From contig JANUWF010000008.1 of assembly GCA_026120185.1 (NCBI GenBank), positions 682,001 through 746,000 on the forward strand: a stretch of 64,000 nt of DNA. Direction: 5' to 3'. Positions 22,007 to 33,129 of this stretch are shown here, one piece after another. Every line of letters begins with the position of its first letter. The stretch's first letter is position 1. Below the pieces are notes generated by a model. It worked only from the letters and a program-made list of their open reading frames with translations, did no database searches and was not told where the DNA came from. Origin of the DNA: Voacanga thouarsii (Eukaryota > Streptophyta > Magnoliopsida > Gentianales > Apocynaceae). Both the position numbers and the translations under genes were made by a program.

Positions 22007-23771
22007 AGAAGAAATAGGAAGAAAGAGAGAAAAGGAAGGACTATTTTAGCTTCTAAAAGCTTCAAATAGAAGGTAAAAGTCTACCTTGTTTCAATCAAAT
22101 TTGTTATATGATTCATGAAGATTATTTTGGTACAAATATTACAAAAACCTATACATGAATTATGAAATTTATTTGGTAAAAATTTCATGTTGCAGACTGT
22201 TTTCTAGAGAGTTGTATGGTGGTGGATATAACTATGTATTTGTTGTGATTATATGAAGTTTAGATGTGATTTGAAGGTGTTAAATTAGGGTGACCATGGC
22301 TGATTACGTAAAAGAAAGAAAGGAAGAAGAAATAAAGTTGGAAATAATATATTTGTTGAGAAAATCTCAAGGATATATGTTGTAGTTGAAGCTGCCGATT
22401 TTCTTGTCATGTGGTATGGTGAATTTTCTTGTTTATCCATGACTGAAAATAAATGACATATGTACAGTTTAGTCAAAAAGGTGTAGCAAACTAAATGTGA
22501 TATGGATTGATTGTTGTTGTAGGCTATTCATTGTAAGGAGTTGGGGCTACTTAGCAAATATTTACATTGCTGATAAGCGATTCAAGGTGAGTCACCATAA
22601 AAAAAATTCTCGAAAATACTTGTGAATTTCTTTTATTGTTAAAGAAATGCATTGCGAATGCTTTTGGTTTCTCTGAGAAAAATTATGTTTTTTCTGAGAT
22701 AGAATTAATCTTATTCCATACTAGAATACATGAGAAATATGGATTTTCGTATTCAAGTATATTTAACCTTAATGGTTTTTTTCTAAAGAAAGGTCGATAA
22801 ACGTTAATATTTTTCTAAACCAACTGTGGTTTTCCTGACCAAACTTGTGGTCTTCTAGAACAAGTGAAACTTATTTCATGCTATAATTTAATCGGGAAAA
22901 TGGAATCTTATGGTTTTAAATACCATTTAATAGTGAGTATTTTCCCTGAAGCATGAAAAGGTGAATGACAAACCTTTTGGTTTTTCTGACAAAGGATTGG
23001 GTTTTTCTGAGGCATAAATTAAATGAATTTCAGAAAGTGGAATATTTTTCAAAGAATTTTGAATTCCTTGTGCGACAAATATTATATGGTCATGAAAACA
23101 TGGAAAATGACTGAATTTATGGATCATGTGCAGTACATGAATACTTTAGCACAAGAATGATTTATTCCATGTTTTGTGGTAAAGAGTACAGGATAATGAA
23201 TTCTTACTTTCTTGAACCATGATTTATTCTAAAGCATTTAGGCACAATAAAATTATGAAATCCTTGAATTTATTTCCATTTTGGGATTTAGAATTCTGAA
23301 TTAATAATTCATTTTGGACTCAGGTATTCTAAATTTGCATAATTTATGTAAATACCCTTGAGGAATTATTTTATGATGCAAAAGGACTTCTTATCTTTCC
23401 ATGCTATGGTTTTGGAGAAAAATCCCTTCAAATGGAATTTACTTTTGGAAAATAATATTTTGGCCCCAAAAAATGATTTATTTATATTCCTTTAGGAATG
23501 GCTTACTTAGTTAGCATTCTATGCCAATGGAATTGGACTGGTCTTGTGTACCAGTGAAGACTTTGAGTACTCAACAAGGGCTTTAATCATTGTACTATCC
23601 TGTATTAGAGGTAGACGATCCCAAGTAACCCGATCAGTTCTGGGGATTGTCTTAATCCAAACGGGGAGATAGGACATTGAGATTAGCTGTCCTGGTTAGC
23701 TTTTAGCGTTTGGCAATTGCCTATGCTTTATGTGCATACTATTCTGAGTTATTCACTGATGATGCTGGGCC
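21306..23771 (+). mobile_element. LTR H (Tekay-type), left segment
   Basis: Starts TGTGATATCCC and aligns by eye with the start of the B LTR (the 'agaatttgtat' and 'gctagaacaa' stretches are shared). It contains (AG)n at 21951-22001, a donor-like GAAG|GTAAAA at 22069-22078 and the perfect palindrome TTGAGTACTCAA at 23563-23574. It is interrupted by element B at 23772, resumes at 36165-36294, is interrupted again, and resumes at 58363. No gene seen; ORFs here come from AG repeats or AT-rich sequence. Confidence 0.75.
21951..22001. repeat. (AG)n microsatellite in LTR H
   Basis: About 25 units, just upstream of the donor-like site. Confidence 0.95.
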
Positions 23772-24545
23772 TGTAATACCCGGAATTTTTACCATTCGAT
23801 TGGTTACTACTTATAATGGGATGAGAATTTGTATCAACGGCCAGAACAAAAAATGATCAGTACAATGAAGTGAATATTTTGGTATAATAATATTTTATCG
23901 GGACCTAGATGTAATTATTGAATTTGTTCTACCCGTACCCTAAATCTTCGAAAGGCTACTATTGTTAATAAATAAGAATTTAAGAGTACATTAAGAAGAG
24001 AAATTGATCTGTGCAATGATGTGAATTATGTTATTTAGGTTACCGGGGACATTTTTTTCTTTTTGACTGCGCCCGCGACTTTGATCACGAATTTGACCAA
24101 ACTGAGAAGGAATTGAAGGGGTTAAGTATTACTAATGGATTCAGTGGAATTTTTGGAGTTGAATGGAAAAGTAAAATATTTTTCCATTTTGAACCCGATT
24201 TTGGTCATTTATGAGAAAAATTAAAAATGCGATCGAAAATTTGGGTGTGTGGCATTTTGTGATTGGTAGCCCATGAACATGTGTCAATTTATTAGAGGTT
24301 ACATGACGAATTCATGCAAGATACATGGAATTAAAGAATTACAAAATAAATAAAGAATGATGTGTATTTTTGTGAATAGAACACATCATTTGTGGGGACA
24401 ATTACTTAAGGTCTTGTGCAATGTAATTGGCTAATATTTTGACCATGAAGAAGTGGTTGAGTGGCTGAAAAGTAGACAGAAAAACAGTAGCCATAAGAGA
24501 CCAAAGAAGAGGAAATTTTGAGGAAGAAAAATAAGTGAAATGGTG

Positions 24546-24551
24546 TATAAA
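24546..24551 (+). promoter_or_regulatory. candidate TATA box in B 5' LTR
   Basis: TATAAA about 285 bp upstream of the donor-like site. The homologous place in the 3' LTR reads TGTAAA (one change). Assignment is by position only. Confidence 0.35.
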
Positions 24552-24721
24552 TTTTCAATTGGAACACACGTAAAAATTAGCCACCATACAATTAATTGAA
24601 TTAAAATTCTCTTGGCCAATTACTGATGAGAAATAGTAGCAGGAAGGCTGTTTCACAGCCTAAATTTTGGCAGCCACAAGGAAGGAAAGCAAGAGAAAAA
24701 GAAATCAAAGAAATACGCAAA

Positions 24722-24744
24722 AGAGAGAGAGAGAGAGAGAGAGA
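24722..24744. repeat. (GA)n microsatellite in B 5' LTR
   Basis: About 11 units; the 3' LTR partner at 33093-33124 has about 16. Confidence 0.95.
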
Positions 24745-24831
24745 AAAGTTACTAGTGTGTGTTCTTGGTGTAGTGTGTGAGTTCCTGAGAAGTTCTTGGA
24801 GCAAATCACACCAAATAGCTTTATATACAAG

Positions 24832-27245
24832 GTAAAAAACCTCACCTTACTAGAATTAAAGTTGTTGTTAGGTGAATGGTGATCATTATTATATCAATTT
24901 TAACATGAAAACATGAATTTTCATATCTTGATTTTGGATCAAAAGCTAGGGTTTATGAACATTGTGCATGTTTATGTATGCCGGCTGCCTAGGAGGTTTA
25001 TGGATCATGTTTTGTGTGAAGAAGAACTGAATATTCATGGTAGTTGGAAGGATTGCTTTTGGTTGATGAGATGATGACCAAAGTAGAGTGAAAATGGAAG
25101 TTACTTGGTCGGAAAAATGAATTATACTAGCTTTTGATTAGAAGAAGTGAATTTGTGCTGAATAAGCATGACTCTTGTGAGTTATCGGAATTTGAAAATT
25201 ATAGAATCAAGATGATTTTAAGGCAAATTGAATGAATTAATATTTTCAAGGTGTTAAAGGCTAAAGGAAAACAAAGGATAGCATAAATAGTAGAATTGAA
25301 GTAAAACAACTGAGGATGTTTTTGCCTTATATTATGTCACGAGAGCAAAGACTCTGAAAAGGACTTACATAGAAGTAAAGTTAAGAGTCTTTTGGTATAT
25401 CATAGAGCTAAATCGGAGTTGTGGACTGAAAGTTATGTGCAAAACAAAATTACGGCCAACAGTATGTTAGAAACGATAGAAACGGCGGTTGAATGGCCGT
25501 GAACGAGAAAAGTTAATTAGAACACGAGTTGAGTCTCTTTGATTTCTAAAACCTTTTGAAAGTTAGTGTGCTTCACTTTTCCATGAAATGCTATGTTTTA
25601 TACCATTTTGGAAATCCCTGAATATATTTAAAGTTATCTAAGCAAGATTTATTCTTATGCCACTTTGGGCTTGAATAAACTTCATATTTAGCTTAGAAAC
25701 CTTAACAGATGATTAAAGCATGAATTTTGAGCATTTGGTCCTTTTTGGATTAAAAACTTGGGATTTTTAGAAAATGGTAATTCTTGGAATCGAGTATTCA
25801 TAAATTGACTAGAATGCCCTAATTGGAACATTTTATGGAAATATGTTCGGAAACTTTGAATTTAATCATTTTCTAGAATTAGAATTTTGGATTTTTTAAA
25901 ATGAGTTCTTTAGAAAATCGGGTATTTGGAAAATGATCAAAATGTCTATATTGGATTGTTTTATGGAAACTTTTGAAATCGGGTATTCAGTAAATGACCG
26001 AAATATCCTTATTGGAATTTTTGTGAATACTTTTCAAATTGGGTAAGGATAATATGACCTGAATACTCTTGGAAAGTCTTTTTGGCATCGGGTATGGATA
26101 AATTGACTCGAATGCCCTTGGAAATGACTTTTAAGATCGGGTATAGGCAAAATGACCTGAATACTCTTGGAAACTTGTTTTAATGTATGAAAAGAACTCT
26201 TTACCCTATTTCGACACGATTTTGGAAAATGATCTCTCGATATGAGATTAACTTCTGAAAAACGTCATTTTGATCTTGAAAATTTCTTTATTAGCCTGAT
26301 GTGCCTATGGAATAAATTGATTGGACCTGTGAGACCTGTGGGAATAATTATCTGACTTGCGAGTCAATGGGATCAATTTCTGAAAAATGATATTTTGCCC
26401 AAAAAATGTTTGTTTTGAAAATCTTGCTGAAACAAATAACCCTCTGGCCTAATCAATTAGTAGGGGTTGGTATTTGGTAACATTGAGTACTTAGCAATGA
26501 CTTTGATCTTTGTACTAGCCTACATTAGAGTTAGATGACCCTAGTAACCTGGCCTAGTTCTAGGGATTATCTTACTCTGAACAGAGTGACAGGACATTAA
26601 GAAGAGTCATCTTGCCTAGCCATTTAGCACTTGGCAATTACCGCGTCTGCGGGCGCATATTATTTTAAGTCTTTTGCTGAATGCCGGGCGGGGACACTCG
26701 GTAGCGTTTGACTCCTTGCCACCTCGATGGTGATTGACGTAAGGATTGAGACCCTTGGCTTCGGGTAGCAAGTAAAAGATTTAGTGTGCTGCGGTATAGA
26801 TAGTATGCTGCACAATACCAATTATTATTCTAGTGTGTTGCGATACACTTGGTATACCAATTATTTATTCTCAGTAGTATGTTGGAGTGTACTTATTTTC
26901 TAGCGATGCACAGTTGAGTATTGTAGGCTGTGGTGTAGGTCCGTTGATACGTGGCGCCGAAGGCAAAGTCTTGCGAGCTTGCATACAGGTTGACCTTCTG
27001 TTGGAGAAGTACCTGTGATTTGAAATCAGAGCAATGATTTGAAATTGAAACAGAGTTTTTCAAAAATGATTGAGTTCTGAATAAACTCTTCTTTGGAGAG
27101 TTTTGGAATTATTTTCTAGTAGAAAAATATTATGGTCCTCCACAAAGGTTTTATGTACTTTGTTTCTTTCATAAAGCACTAGCACACATAGGACTCACTG
27201 GGTAATTTTTTACTCACGCGTGTCTATTATCATACTATTTTATAG
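24832..27245 (+). other. candidate LTR intron, element B 5' LTR
   Basis: Donor-like ATACAAG|GTAAAAA and acceptor-like CATACTATTTTATAG|GATCC, 2414 bp. This is the 5' LTR copy that would lie in the transcript leader. The candidate intron holds almost the whole U5-side body of the LTR, including the conserved palindrome region near 26480. Confidence 0.38.
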
Positions 27246-27372
27246 GATCCAAATTTGAGTAGACCTACGGATAGAAGGACGATACCATAGTGTCAACAGC
27301 ATAGGTCTGGATTATCTCTCTTTTGATCTTGTACTTTATCACTGATGTAGTATGGAGATTGCGTACATGAGA

Positions 27373-27373
<1 letters not shown>

Positions 27374-27406
<33 letters not shown>
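27374..27406. repeat. (TC)n(TA)n compound microsatellite
   Basis: TC run followed by TA run near the end of the B 5' LTR. The 3' LTR has only the TA part at 36033-36053. Confidence 0.9.
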
Positions 27407-27543
27407 CATAATATTTGTAAGAGTTTGGACCTTGTTTACTTTTTTTAGTTCTTTGTTATAAAAACCCCTTGTCTGAGTAACTGGAGGAGGCAACACCCGA
27501 TTTGGTATGCTTCCGCTATTACTTTTAGTAGAGGTGTTACAAT

Positions 27544-27555
27544 TGTTATCAGAGC
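27544..27555 (+). promoter_or_regulatory. primer binding site of element B
   Basis: TGTTATCAGAGC, two bases after the LTR end. One mismatch to the initiator-Met primer site TGGTATCAGAGC. Confidence 0.88.
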
Positions 27556-27616
27556 ATAGTATTATAGAACTATGGTATTGTCATACAAATTGATAGAACT
27601 CTTTCATTATATTGGT

Positions 27617-28297
27617 ATGACAGATAGGAGTGACAAGGGCAAGGGCCCAATGGATGAGTGTAGCAATGATGGGAAGAAAGAGACGGGCGAGAGTTCGAGT
27701 GTGAAGGGACCTAGACAGACTAGGACAGTTTACCGAGCAGGTGTGCCAGGACTGTTTCACCTTGATAGGACCTGGCCCTGGCTGTCGTCATGCACCCTGT
27801 CTTGTCGGGAGTAGGTTTTACCCCGCAGTGCTTGTCGTTACTCCATTTGCGCGTGACCTTAATCTGGAGAGGACACCTACTCCCAAGAAGATATCGTCGT
27901 CACTTATCCAGGCGGGGTGGTTGGTGGTGATTCTGATGAGGTTGATGGTGATATTGAGCCACATTATTAGGGTGATGATGAGGAGGATAGTATCCCCAAT
28001 GATGCAGTGTTGTTGGAGGATGATGAGGAGGTATTTAGCGAGGATATTCCGGGAATTTTAGAGGAAGAGGTGCCAAAGTTAGAGGTTGCCAAGGCATGAG
28101 AAGATCAGGAGGTACCCGAGGTAAAGATACCTGTGCTTGAGCTCCAGGAGTTTGAGGATGTGTTGGTGTTAGAATTGGAGCTAGAGGTTTGGTTGCATCC
28201 TGATGTGGATGGAGATGATGGACTTGATGCACCCGAGTCCTATACAGTTTCTACTGACTCAGGACCTCCAGTTTTAGATAGCAATGATCATGAGTAG
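27617..28297 (+). pseudogene. acidic leader ORF of element B (function unknown)
   Basis: About 227 codons from an ATG at 27617 (MTDRSDKGKGPMDECS) to a stop at 28295-28297. The N-terminal part is Lys/Ser-rich. After a frame change near 27800-27865 the frame is strongly acidic (GGDSDEVDGDIEP, EDSIPNDAVLLEDDEEVFSE, ILEEEVPKLEV) and ends YTVSTDSGPPVLDSNDHE. Two in-frame stops are visible. No capsid or zinc-finger motif. It has the same place, length and charge as the leader ORF of element C, though I see no close sequence identity. I do not recognise the family. Confidence 0.5.
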
Positions 28298-28477
28298 AAG
28301 GATGAGATGTAGATATATGCAGTAGGACATGTACAGTTCGGCCAGTGTATGTTAGATATGTCATTCTGCTCAACACACAAATTTTGTACTAACATTATAT
28401 TTGACAAAAATGAATATATATTATGTTCTTGCTATGTGTACTATGGCCATTTTTATGTTTGCTTTTGAGGTATGTTA
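28298..28477 (+). other. spacer where capsid is missing, element B
   Basis: AT-rich and non-coding by eye. Gypsy capsid coding, usually several hundred codons before the zinc knuckle, is absent between the leader ORF and the nucleocapsid. Confidence 0.5.
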
Positions 28478-28800
28478 CAATTAGGGTGAAAGAAATTGAA
28501 GTGGATTTTGGGGTATGAGTCAGAAAAAATCTGAAAGGCCCCAATGGCAGAATAAAGGAAAAATGAAAAGGAGGGGAGGCCCGACTGGAGGACAACCCTC
28601 TTTTAGATACTTTAATTGTGGAGAAGTAGGACATAAGAGTTTCAATTGCCCTCACCCTCGAAGGATATGAGGAAGATGAAGTCAACCTGGGGGAAAAAAT
28701 CAAGGACAGAGGTTAGGACTAGGAAGAGGGAATCCAGGACAAGCTTCTATCTCTAGAGCCGAACCCGCCAAGCCACAATGAATGCTCGAGTGGTTGAATT
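28478..28800 (+). pseudogene. gag nucleocapsid (zinc knuckle) remnant, element B
   Basis: Basic Gln/Gly/Lys-rich stretch followed by YFNCGEVGHKSFNC at 28608-28649. This is a CX2CX4HX4C retroviral zinc knuckle with its first Cys changed to Tyr (TAC, one transition from TGC). It lies just before the protease. Stops follow at 28669 and later. The knuckle would bind genomic RNA in an active element; loss of a ligand and of capsid makes this one defective. Confidence 0.8.
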
Positions 28801-29300
28801 AGAAAAGATGGATAATCATGCCATAGTAATGGAAAGTAAGCTTCTTATTTTGATCATAATGTTAAACTATTGGTAGATCCCGGCTCTACGCATTCCTTTG
28901 TTGCCAATTCATTTCTTAACTCTATGGGAATTAAAGGGGAAGAGACTTCATATGAAATGATTGTCGGTACCCCATTGGGGAAGTAAATGAATAGTGAGAA
29001 AATACATAAAGGCTGTAAGATCTTGGTAGAAAATGAAATTTTAGGAGGAGATTTAATATGTTTGCCCATAGAGGACTATGATGCTATCTTGGGCATGGAC
29101 TAGCTATCTCAGCATCATACTCAAGTTGACTATAGATATAATGTAGTACAATTCCATCGGCCTGGGAAACCTATATTAGAATTTGTAGGCGAGGCTAGAA
29201 GGAAAAGTAATGCTTTTATATCGGGACTCAAAGCCCAGAAGATGATTAGAAAAGGGTGCACTAGATACCTGGCTTATGTAATTAATAAGCTAGGAGAGGT
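28801..29300 (+). pseudogene. aspartic protease, element B
   Basis: VDPGSTHSFVANSFLNSMG begins near 28873, with the catalytic Asp codon at 28876-28878. YEMIVGTPLGK, GDLICLPIEDYDAILGMD and VVQFHRPGKP follow, all in the usual gypsy protease order. Three stops interrupt it, one replacing the Trp after LGMD. The catalytic triad itself is intact. The linker to RT (NEYLDIFPA, LKELPPEREVEFSL) follows directly. Confidence 0.85.
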
Positions 29301-30270
29301 TAAGAAACTTGAAGATGTTCCGATGGTGAATGAGTATTTAGATATTTTTCCGGCATAATTGAAAGAGTTACCCCCAGAGAGAGAAGTAGAGTTTTCATTA
29401 ATTTAGTACTATCGACATAATCAGTTTCAAGAACTCCTTATAGAATGGCACCTACAGAATTACAGGAGCTCAAGAAATAATTACAAGAATTAATAGAGTA
29501 AGGGTTCATTCAGCCTAGTACCTCACCTTGGAGAGCTCCTGTATTGTTTGTTAAGAAGAAAAATGGGTCACTACGGATGTATATAGATTATCGAGGGTTG
29601 AATGCAGTGGCGATAAGGAATAAATATCCATTGCCTATGGTTGATGAATTGTTAGACCAGTTACAAGGAGCAGGATGCTTTACAAAATTGGATTTGAGGC
29701 AAGGATATTACCAAGTTCAGATCCGAGAGGATGATATATCGAGAACTGCATTTAACACACGATATGGACATTTTGAGTTTGTAGTGATGCCCTTTGGTGT
29801 TACCAATGCACTTGATGTTTTCATGGATTTAATGCACCGAACCTTTTGACCTTACTTAGTAGCTTTGTGATTATATTCATAGATGATATCTTGGTGTATT
29901 CTAAGGATCCTCAAGACCATGACCAACACATTCAGAAAGTATTGGGAAAGTTTAATGAGGACAAATTATATGTAAAATTTAGTAAGTGTGAGTTTTGGCT
30001 ACAAGAAGTAGCATTCTTAGGACATGTGATATCCAAAGATGGGATTACAGTAGATCCTGCAAAAGTCGAGATGGTGATGAATTGGAAACATCTCAAGACT
30101 CCAACTGAAATATAAAGTTTTCTAGGAATAGCATGATATTACTAGAAGTTTATTGAGAGATTTTCTAAGATAGCTTCACCTTTGACATGACTCACCTAAA
30201 AAAAAGTTTCTTATGTTCAGAACGAGAAGTGTGAGAAAAGTTTCCAAGAATTGAAGAAAAGGTTAAGTTC
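29301..30270 (+). pseudogene. reverse transcriptase, element B
   Basis: Sense order: [74 protein letters not shown], and then the catalytic IIFIDDILVYSK with both Asp codons at 29882-29887. [17 protein letters not shown] and DPAKVEMVMNW follow. It is the best preserved domain of the window. A TGA at 29847-29849 and a one-base deletion near 29862 break the frame just before the catalytic motif, and the connection part has further stops. Confidence 0.9.
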
Positions 30271-30660
30271 TGCTCTTCTTTTGGTATTGCTAATAATGAA
30301 CAAACCTTATGAAGTGTACACAGATGCATCGAATAAGGGATTGGGAAGATTATTGATGTAAGAGAGAAAGGTGATAGCTTATACCTCTAGGAAATTGAAA
30401 CCCTATGAGAAGAATTACCCTACACATGACTTGAAGTTAGCAACTATTGTGTTTACTCTTAAAAAGTGGACACATTATTTGTATGGGGCTAAGTTTGAAA
30501 TCTCCACCGACCATAAAAGTTTGAAGTATGTTTTTACTCAAAAGGATTTAAATATGAGGATGGAATTTTTGAAAAAATTTTGATGTCCAATTAAATATCA
30601 TCCTGAAAAAGTAAACACAGTAATAGTGCCCTTAGTAAGAAGGCGAATTTATTAGCTCTT
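30271..30660 (+). pseudogene. RNase H, element B
   Basis: KPYEVYTDASNKGLGRLLM near 30303 (first catalytic Asp in TDAS), a stop, then [40 protein letters not shown] and the start of the linker (CPIKYHPEKVN). Order and spacing are normal for Ty3/gypsy. Broken by stops near 30358 and 30582. Confidence 0.85.
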
Positions 30661-31680
30661 CGAATGTTACGAATTACCGAATTGGAAGCATTTGTAGTAG
30701 ATGGAGAAATAAGAATGAGTAATATCTCCATTCAACTTGCTTTCCTACAACAATTGAAGAAAGAGCAAGATAAAGATGAAGAGTTGCAAAAGTTAGTGCA
30801 AAAGAAGGTGGATAAGGAAGGAGATGAATTCCAAAAGGATAATGATGGGATTATTTATTACAGAGATCGATATAGTATTCTGAAACAATCTATAATGAGA
30901 TAAGATATCCTAACGAAGCACATTGGAGTAAGTATACCATCCATCTAGGAGCCGTAAGGATGTATCAGGACTTAAAATGGTATTATTGGTGGATTGATAT
31001 GAAAAAGGACATTTTAGACTTTGTAGCTCGATGTTTAAATTGTCAATAAGGCATTACTATGGATTTACTATGGATTTCATCGTAGAAGTAAGATGAAATT
31101 ACTATGGATTTCATTACAGGATTACCCATAGCAGTAGGATAGCAAGATACTATATGGGTAATAGTGGATCGACTAACTAAGTTCGTTCATTTCATTCCCA
31201 TTAACCAATGAGATTCTTTAGAGAAGTTAAGCAAGATTTATATGGAGGAAGTGATCAGACTTCATGGAGTACCTTCTAATATTGTGTCAGTTTGAGATCC
31301 TAGATTCACTGCGAAGTTTTGGACTAAATTGTAGTGGAGATATGGGACAATATTAAAGTTCAGTACAACAGTGCACCTACAAACGGGTGGATAGACCGAA
31401 TGAGTGAATAGAGTTTTGGAACATATATTGTGGGCTTGAGCTTTGGATTTAGGAACTAAGTGGATTGATAATTTAGCATATGCAGAATTTGCATACAATA
31501 ATACTTATCAATCAACAATTGGAATGACTCCATTTGAAGCTTTATATAGAAGGAAATGTCAATCCCCGTTATATTGGGAAAGTTTAGGACAGAGAACGGG
31601 TGAACAAGATGCCTTCGATCTTGACAAAGTTCGACAGGTTGTAGAGATGATTAAAATCAAGTTGGAGGTAGCTTAGAGTA
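30661..31680 (+). pseudogene. integrase, element B (second catalytic Asp lost)
   Basis: The linker ends in RITELEAFVVDGEIRMS. The zinc-binding part near 30960-31050 reads MYQDLKWYYWWIDMKKDI and FVARCLNCQ. The core reads MDFITGLPIAV near 31105 and SV-stop-DPRFT near 31290, where the expected SDRDPRF has Val for the catalytic Asp and a stop for Arg. A TE-stop-VNRVLEHI stretch follows near 31398, then the open stretch 31443-31676 with DNLAYAEFAYNNTYQSTIG and YRRKCQSPLYW. A short duplication of the 'actatggatttca' stretch occurs near 31062-31125. Confidence 0.85.
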
Positions 31681-32130
31681 AACAGAAAAGTTTTGCAGAT
31701 CGACGTAGGAGAGATTTGGAATTTGCAGAAGAAGATCGTGTGTTCTTGAAGTTTACTCCTCAATGACAATTGAAAATCAGAGGATAGGGGAAGAAGTTGG
31801 CACCAAGGTATATTGACCATTCCCTATTGTCGAGAGGATTGGGAAGGTGGCTTATCGATTGGAGTTACCAGTAGACCTTCAAGGTATTCACGACGTGTTT
31901 CATGTTTCCTAAGTTCGGAAGTATGTAGCTGATCCTGCACACATTTTGAATGAAGAACCTATTGAAATTACTCCAAGCTTAAAACACGATGGAGTCATCA
32001 TTGTGGAATAAGAAAATTCCACTTGTAAAAGTACTATAGAGTTATTATCCAGTGCAAGATGTGACTTGGGAAATGGAAGCGAAGATGTTGAAGAAGTATC
32101 CAGAATTATTCCAAGTGTAAGCCAATTTTG
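31681..32130 (+). pseudogene. integrase C-terminal and chromodomain-type tail, element B
   Basis: QKSFADRRRRDLEF, then ELPVDLQGIHDVFHVS, a stop, VRKYVADPAHILNEEPIEI, and KIPLVKVL followed by a stop and SYYPVQDVTWEMEAKMLKKY. This is the Tekay-type end, matching the tail of element C in order. A frame change near 32010 and several stops break it. The coding end lies about 20 bp before the polypurine tract. Confidence 0.8.
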
Positions 32131-32148
32131 AGGACGGAATTTTTGTAA

Positions 32149-32159
32149 GGAGGGGAGAA
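32149..32159 (+). promoter_or_regulatory. polypurine tract of element B
   Basis: AGGAGGGGAGAA-type run directly before TGTAATACCCC. Confidence 0.85.
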
Positions 32160-33087
32160 TGTAATACCCCGCATTTTTACCATTTGATTAGTTACTACTT
32201 GTAATAGGATGAGAATTTGTATCAACGGCTAGAACAAAAGATGATCAGTACAATAAAGCGAATATTTGGGTATAATAATATTTTATCAGGACCTAGATGC
32301 AATTATTAGATTTGTTCTACCCGTACCTTAAATATTGGAAAGGCTGATATTGTTACTAAAATAAGAATTTGAGGGTACGCAGAGAAGAAAAATTGATCAG
32401 TGCGATGAAACACACGTTTTGATGTGAATTATGTTATTCAGGTTATCGGGGGCATTCTCGTCATTTTGACTGCGAATTTAACCAAAATGAGAAGGAATTG
32501 AAGGATTTAAAAATTACCAATGGAGTTGAATGGTAAAGTAAAATATTTTTCCATTTTGGACCCGATTTTGGTCATTTCTGAGAAAAAATAAAAAATGCGA
32601 TCGAAAATTTGGACGTGTGGCATTTTGTGACTGGTAGCCCATGAACATGTGTCAATTTATGAGAGGTTGCATGATGAATTCATGCAAGATATATGGAATT
32701 AAAGAATTACAAAATAAATAAAGAATGATGTGCATTTTTGTGATTGGAACACATCATGTGTGGGCCAATTACTTAAGGTCTTGTGCAATGTAATTGGCCA
32801 ATATTTTGTCCATGAAGAAGCGGTTGAGTGGTTGAAAAAAAGCCAAAAAATTGGCAGCCATAAGAGAGCAAAGAAGAGGAAATTTTGAGGAAGAAAAATA
32901 AGTGAAATGGTGTGTAAATTTTCAATTGTAACACACCTTTACATTACCCGCCATACAATTAATTGAATTAAAATTCTCTCAGCCAAAATCTAATGAGAAA
33001 TGGCGGTGGGAAGGTTGTTTAATAGTCTTAATTTTGGTAGCCACAAGGAAGGAAAAACAGCATAAAAAGAAATCAAAGAAATAAGCT

Positions 33088-33092
<5 letters not shown>

Positions 33093-33124
<32 letters not shown>
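33093..33124. repeat. (AG)n microsatellite in B 3' LTR
   Basis: About 16 units. Confidence 0.95.

Positions 33125-33129
<5 letters not shown>

Larger units (their letters stand above)
23772..27541 (+). repeat. 5' LTR of element B
   Basis: Runs from TGTAATACCCGG to GGTGTTACA. It contains a TATA-like TATAAA at 24546-24551, (GA)n at 24722-24744, a donor-like site at 24831/24832, a repeated 'aaatcgggtat' series (25915-26140) and an acceptor-like site at 27245. It lacks about 280 bp that the 3' LTR has between 33836 and 34140. No gene. Confidence 0.92.

Noticed and set aside
21652..22065. 137-codon minus-strand ORF in LTR H
   Set aside because: Driven by a Ser-Leu run from (AG)n; antisense to the LTR and not shared with related LTRs.
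28035..28703. Minus-strand ORFs over the gag position of element B
   Set aside because: Antisense shadows of the acidic leader ORF and the zinc-knuckle region.
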